This document shows, in pieces, positions 6,243-9,064 of a stretch of 9,064 nt of DNA. Made by a program: the position numbers and the translations under genes. The stretch lies in NCBI GenBank assembly GCA_900770275.1, contig CAAGJS010000125.1, forward strand, positions 1 through 9,064, written 5' to 3'. The stretch's first letter is position 1; each line of letters begins with the position of its first letter. The stretch is from Erysipelotrichaceae bacterium. Lineage in GTDB: Bacteria > Bacillota_I > Bacilli_A > Erysipelotrichales > Erysipelotrichaceae. A model generated the notes under the pieces. That model saw only the letters and a list, made by a program, of their open reading frames with translations. It made no database searches and had not been told where the DNA came from.

Positions 6243-7040
6243 TTCACCTTCGATATCATCTTCGTAGCGATCGTTTTTGAGCATGTCTTCATCGGCGGCC
6301 GGCATATCTTCGCTGCGTAAATGATCTGCGTCAGACCTGTGCTGGCGCAGTTTTTCAAATACCTGATTCAGCGTCGCGGCACTGACGGCATCGTAGGCAC
6401 CATCATCCTGCAGCGAGGTGCGTGCACTGAGATGAACCTGCGATGAACCTGTCTTCTTCAGAAGATCCAGAACATTATTGGGACGAACACCGCAGCCGGG
6501 AAGAATCTCAATCGAATTCCCATAGGTATCGATGAGATGTTTGATCTCATCGGCCCCAAGCAGACACGTATCCCTGTGGCCGCTGGTCAGAACCCTGTCC
6601 ACATGACAGCGCATCAAAGCCGCAATCGCCTCATCACAATCGCGGGTATTGTCAAAGGCACGATGGAAAACAGCCGTCTTTCCATAGGAATGAATGAGAT
6701 CAACCATCTTCCTCGTGTTTTCTTCATCGACGGAATGATCCGGATTCAGAAAGCCGAAGACGATGCCATCGGCGCCTTCCTTGAGAAATACTTCGGCATC
6801 CAGAAACATGATCTGTTTCTCCTGCAGACTGTAACAGAAGCCGGCGCCGCGGGGACGAACCATCGTCATCACGGGAACAGAAACATTCTTCTTCACTTCC
6901 CGCAGCGTTGAGACAGAAGGCGTCAGACCACCAAGTTCAAGAGCGCCGTTGAGCTCGATTCGGGCAATCGGAAACCGTGCCGCCGCAAGGGCGTCGCCAA
7001 GACCTCCGCAGCACACTTCGACATCGATCGATTTCATCAT
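6231..7040 (-). CDS. cutC: CutC family protein
   Basis: TIM-barrel protein of the CutC family, traditionally linked to copper homeostasis; that role is debated and the reaction, if any, is unknown. It has 269 residues, somewhat longer than the roughly 250 of Escherichia coli CutC because of an acidic C-terminal tail (about 235-269). Family motifs in order are EVCC (8-11), RIEL (27-30), GGLTPS (37-42), RPRGAGFCYS, GADGIVFGFL, AVFHRAFD, DRVLTSG and LPGCGVRPNN. The Cys usual in the 'RIELC' motif is Asn31 here, while the EVCC and FCYS cysteines remain. Two tandem ATGs (7040 and 7037) sit on the purA stop (ATGA and TGATG overlaps) without a strong Shine-Dalgarno, so translation is probably coupled to purA. 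The 3' end overlaps the end of purB by 12 bases. It is likely cotranscribed with purA. Confidence 0.93.
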   Translation of the reverse strand: MMKSIDVEVCCGGLGDALAAARFPIARIELNGALELGGLTPSVSTLREVKKNVSVPVMTMVRPRGAGFCYSLQEKQIMFLDAEVFLKEGADGIVFGFLNPDHSVDEENTRKMVDLIHSYGKTAVFHRAFDNTRDCDEAIAALMRCHVDRVLTSGHRDTCLLGADEIKHLIDTYGNSIEILPGCGVRPNNVLDLLKKTGSSQVHLSARTSLQDDGAYDAVSAATLNQVFEKLRQHRSDADHLRSEDMPAADEDMLKNDRYEDDIEGELTE

Positions 7041-8329
7041 TTCACAAGATCATGCAGAAGGATACTGCCGCTGCGGTCCGGATTGACGGACACCAGCGAT
7101 ACCTGCGTGTGGCAGTACTCTTCAATGAAACGTACATAGGCACGGCAGTTTTCCGGAAGATCTTCCCAGTTCCTGACGCCGCTGATATCTTCCTTCCATC
7201 CGGCAAGCATCCTGTAGACAGGCTTCGCCTCTTCCAGATCCCTCAGGCACGCCGGTACATAGTCAATCACCGTCCCATCCCTCAGCTGATAGCCGGTGCA
7301 GACAGGGATTTCATCATAGCCCGAGAGAATATCAATCTTCGTAACGGCAAGATCGGTCAGACCATTGATGCGCACTGCCTGACGAACAACCGGAAGATCC
7401 AGCCAGCCGACGCGGCGCGGACGTCCCGTCGTAGCACCGTATTCTGCACCGCGCCTGCGCATGTCTTCGCCGACTTCATTGTTCAGCTCCGTAACAAACG
7501 GTCCTTCACCGACACGGGTGGAATACGCCTTGGCAATCCCGATGATTGTATTCAGCTTCTGCGGCGCCACACCGGCGCCAGTTAAGGCTCCGCCGGCAGT
7601 CGGGGAGGAAGAGGTTACATAGGGGTAGGTGCCATAATTGATGTCGAGCATATTTGCCTGTGCACCTTCGAAGAGAACGTTTTTCCCGGCGTCGAGGGCG
7701 TTGTTTATGACATCCGTCGCATCGACCAGCATCGGCAGGATGCGATCACGGATACCCATGAACTGGTTCAGCAGATCGTCATAGTCAAACGGTTCGCCGC
7801 CATAGAGATCCACAATCTCCTTATTCTTCATCGGCAGGATCTCTTTCAGCTTTTCGGCGAAGATATCTGCGTACTTGAGGTCGCACATTCTGAGGCCGAT
7901 GCGGCTGTACTTGTCGCAATAGCAGGGACCGATGCCGTTCTTGGTGGTGCCGATACGCATGTTGGGATCTTTGGTCGCTTCCTGCAGCTCATCGATGCGC
8001 ACATGATAGGGCATCAGAATGTGAGCACGGTCCGCAATATGAATATGATTCACCGGATAGCCATGTTTCGAGAGTTCTTCCATCTCCATGAAGAGAACAA
8101 AGGGATTGACGACGACGCCCGGCCCGATGATGCAGTCGGCATTGGGATTGAGTATCCCCGATGGAAGCAGGTGCAGAACGATCTTATTGCCATTGATGAC
8201 GACGGTATGCCCCGCGTTATTTCCGCCCTGGAAACGGACGACCATGTCCATGTCCATGCCCAGCAGATCAACGATCTTGCCCTTGCCTTCATCTCCCCAT
8301 TGGGTGCCTACGACAGCGTATCCAGCCAT
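7037..8329 (-). CDS. purA: Adenylosuccinate synthetase
   Basis: GTP-dependent cytoplasmic enzyme joining IMP and aspartate to adenylosuccinate, the step before PurB in AMP synthesis. The protein has 430 residues, the normal bacterial length. The N-terminal GTQWGDEGKGK loop carries catalytic Asp13, and GGNNAGHT carries His41. Further conserved parts are GTTKNGIGP (IMP and Mg region), the VLFEGAQ segment, STRVGEGPFVTE, the TTGRPRRVGW aspartate loop and TKIDIL near the guanine site. I chose ATG 8329 (MAGYAVVGTQ) because AGGAGG lies eight bases upstream. An in-frame TTG at 8353 would put extra residues before the conserved start and read through the Shine-Dalgarno. The stop overlaps the cutC start (ATGA). 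It is transcribed divergently from mrp across a 91-base gap with no visible riboswitch or PurR box. Confidence 0.97.
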   Translation of the reverse strand: MAGYAVVGTQWGDEGKGKIVDLLGMDMDMVVRFQGGNNAGHTVVINGNKIVLHLLPSGILNPNADCIIGPGVVVNPFVLFMEMEELSKHGYPVNHIHIADRAHILMPYHVRIDELQEATKDPNMRIGTTKNGIGPCYCDKYSRIGLRMCDLKYADIFAEKLKEILPMKNKEIVDLYGGEPFDYDDLLNQFMGIRDRILPMLVDATDVINNALDAGKNVLFEGAQANMLDINYGTYPYVTSSSPTAGGALTGAGVAPQKLNTIIGIAKAYSTRVGEGPFVTELNNEVGEDMRRRGAEYGATTGRPRRVGWLDLPVVRQAVRINGLTDLAVTKIDILSGYDEIPVCTGYQLRDGTVIDYVPACLRDLEEAKPVYRMLAGWKEDISGVRNWEDLPENCRAYVRFIEEYCHTQVSLVSVNPDRSGSILLHDLVK

Positions 8330-8337
8330 TTGATTAT

Positions 8338-8343
8338 CCTCCT
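8338..8343 (-). promoter_or_regulatory. Ribosome binding site of purA, deciding its start
   Basis: On the minus strand AGGAGG (8343 to 8338) is followed by eight bases and ATG 8329. This consensus Shine-Dalgarno lies inside the extended frame that would begin at TTG 8353, so it marks 8329 as the true start. Confidence 0.8.
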
Positions 8344-8358
8344 GAAAAAACAACGCCT

Positions 8359-8367
8359 ATTGTAGCA
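8359..8367 (-). promoter_or_regulatory. Candidate extended -10 promoter of purA-cutC
   Basis: The minus strand reads TGC-TACAAT (8367 to 8359), an extended -10 element (TGn before the hexamer). No recognisable -35 is seen 16-18 bases upstream (GGTAGG region), consistent with extended -10 promoters. Transcription would start near 8352, giving a short leader ahead of the AGGAGG site. Confidence 0.5.
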
Positions 8368-8409
8368 CCCACCGTGCCGTTCCTACCGCTTTTTGATAAG
8401 ATTACGGGG

Positions 8410-8415
8410 AAGGAG
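8410..8415 (+). promoter_or_regulatory. Ribosome binding site of the Mrp-family gene
   Basis: AAGGAG is followed by five T residues and ATG 8421, good Shine-Dalgarno spacing. Upstream, TAAGAT (8397-8402) might serve as a weak -10 with a poor -35 (GTGCCG, 8374-8379); I do not consider that promoter established. Confidence 0.7.
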
Positions 8416-8420
8416 TTTTT

Positions 8421-9064
8421 ATGAGTGAAGAGAATAAAAAGGATCCAACCGAAGAGAAATTGGATAAGATGTTCGGCCGCCACAAGGATGGTACGCCGCT
8501 GAAGCTGGAGCTTAACCCACGCAGCTCCGTCAAGAAGATGTTCGGCATCGTTTCTGGCAAGGGAGGCGTAGGCAAGTCATTTGTGACGGCTACGTGTGCA
8601 GCCGAAATGCAGCGCAGAGGAAAGCGGACCGCGATCCTCGATGGCGATATTACCGGTCCAAGTCAGGGACGGATGTTCGGCATCAAGGACAAGCTCTACA
8701 GCGATGGTCAGCTGGCGTTGCCGGCAGTGTCAAAGACAGGCATTCAGATCATCAGCGCCAATATGATGCTCGATGATGATTCGCAGCCCGTGATCTGGCG
8801 CGGTCCCGTTGTGTCTGGCGTTCTGCAGCAGTTTCTGCAGGAAGTGTTCTGGGATAATGTGGATGTGATGTTTGTGGATATGCCTCCGGGAACCAGCGAT
8901 GTTCCGCTGACCGTGTTTCAGCAGTATCCGCTGGATGGCATTCTGGTTGTCACTTCGCCGCAGGATCTCGTGTCCATGGTCGTGGAAAAGGCGATGAATA
9001 TGGCCGCAAAGATGAACATTCCGATGATCGGTCTGATTGAAAACATGAGCTGGGTCGAATGCGA
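8421..9064 (+). CDS. Mrp/NBP35-family P-loop ATPase (iron-sulfur cluster carrier), 3' end cut by window
   Basis: Cytoplasmic ATPase of the Mrp/ApbC/Nbp35 group within the MinD/ParA (deviant Walker A) class. Relatives carry and transfer Fe-S clusters to apoproteins. About 214 residues are visible. Deviant Walker A SGKGGVGKS spans 45-53 with Lys47 and Lys52, followed by the DGDITGPSQ motif (Walker A' region), the VIWRGP segment and VDMPPGTSD (Walker B and downstream), all typical of Mrp. The frame reaches the right edge just after ENMSWVEC. In this family a CxxC cluster-binding pair normally lies here, so the first Cys is visible and the second should be beyond the window. The roughly 38-residue N-terminus is hydrophilic and has neither an N-terminal DUF59/MIP18 domain nor the four-Cys motif of eukaryotic Nbp35. 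The start is ATG 8421 with AAGGAG five bases upstream. It is divergent from purA. Confidence 0.93.
   Translation, partial: MSEENKKDPTEEKLDKMFGRHKDGTPLKLELNPRSSVKKMFGIVSGKGGVGKSFVTATCAAEMQRRGKRTAILDGDITGPSQGRMFGIKDKLYSDGQLALPAVSKTGIQIISANMMLDDDSQPVIWRGPVVSGVLQQFLQEVFWDNVDVMFVDMPPGTSDVPLTVFQQYPLDGILVVTSPQDLVSMVVEKAMNMAAKMNIPMIGLIENMSWVEC

Noticed and set aside
6243..6290. Terminator hairpin after purB near the T run GATCGTTTTT
   Set aside because: No stem of adequate length forms before the T run, which is also coding sequence of cutC.
6977..7585. Plus-strand open frame antisense to purA
   Set aside because: Shadow of the conserved purA frame, with no start signal or recognisable domain.
8330..8353. 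TTG 8353 as the start of purA
   Set aside because: The extension is not part of conserved PurA, and the consensus AGGAGG for ATG 8329 lies inside it.
8330..8420. Purine riboswitch or PurR box between purA and the Mrp-family gene
   Set aside because: The 91-base gap is too short for a riboswitch, and no PurBox-like inverted repeat is visible; only a 4-bp GCAC/GTGC stem occurs.
1..9064. CRISPR array, tRNA or rRNA genes
   Set aside because: No regularly spaced short direct repeats and no tRNA- or rRNA-like stretches were seen; the non-coding gaps are all short.

Overview
The window looks like a chromosomal segment of a low-to-mid GC Firmicute. The closest impression is an Erysipelotrichaceae-type gut or oral anaerobe, but that is inference from protein style (isopeptide-domain surface proteins, PurB/PurA sequence, a Crp-like regulator with a 'DRSALS' recognition helix), not from a database match. 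Promoters are sigma-A-like and the Shine-Dalgarno sites are strong, both typical of Firmicutes.

Left part (1-4141). The first 95 bases hold the C-terminal end of an unrelated, very basic-tailed protein (frame 3, stop at 93-95). Immediately after it, in another frame, comes a 4-kb open frame for a large cell-surface, pilin/adhesin-like protein. This frame begins in the middle of a von Willebrand A domain and continues through a string of Cna-B/FctA (Spy0128-like) isopeptide domains with a long acidic linker. It ends at a sortase-like IPKTG motif without the usual membrane anchor. I read this as a surface-protein gene that lost its 5' end to an insertion or rearrangement and also lacks its 3' anchor. 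A strong two-part stem-loop (4092-4141), which looks able to terminate in both directions, separates it from the convergent regulator gene.

Middle part (4144-6242). A Crp/Fnr-family regulator (minus strand) is transcribed divergently from purB (plus strand). The roughly 130-bp region between them carries a clear purB promoter, a TATAAT box for the regulator, and a perfect palindrome TGTTGG-TTTT-CCAACA just downstream of that box, a candidate autoregulatory operator.

Right part (6231-9064). purA and cutC form a minus-strand pair joined by an ATGA overlap. They run head-on into purB, and the last 12 bases of purB and cutC are shared. PurA and PurB together convert IMP to AMP, so the locus is a convergent AMP-synthesis cluster with cutC tucked between. 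Divergent from purA is an Mrp/NBP35-type ATPase (iron-sulfur cluster carrier) that runs off the right edge.

Apart from the surface gene the content is ordinary housekeeping. I see no CRISPR array, tRNA, rRNA, riboswitch or complete mobile element, and no convincing new defence or other multi-gene system. The most interesting parts are the chimeric left junction, the isopeptide-domain array, and the candidate operator in the regulator/purB divergent region.
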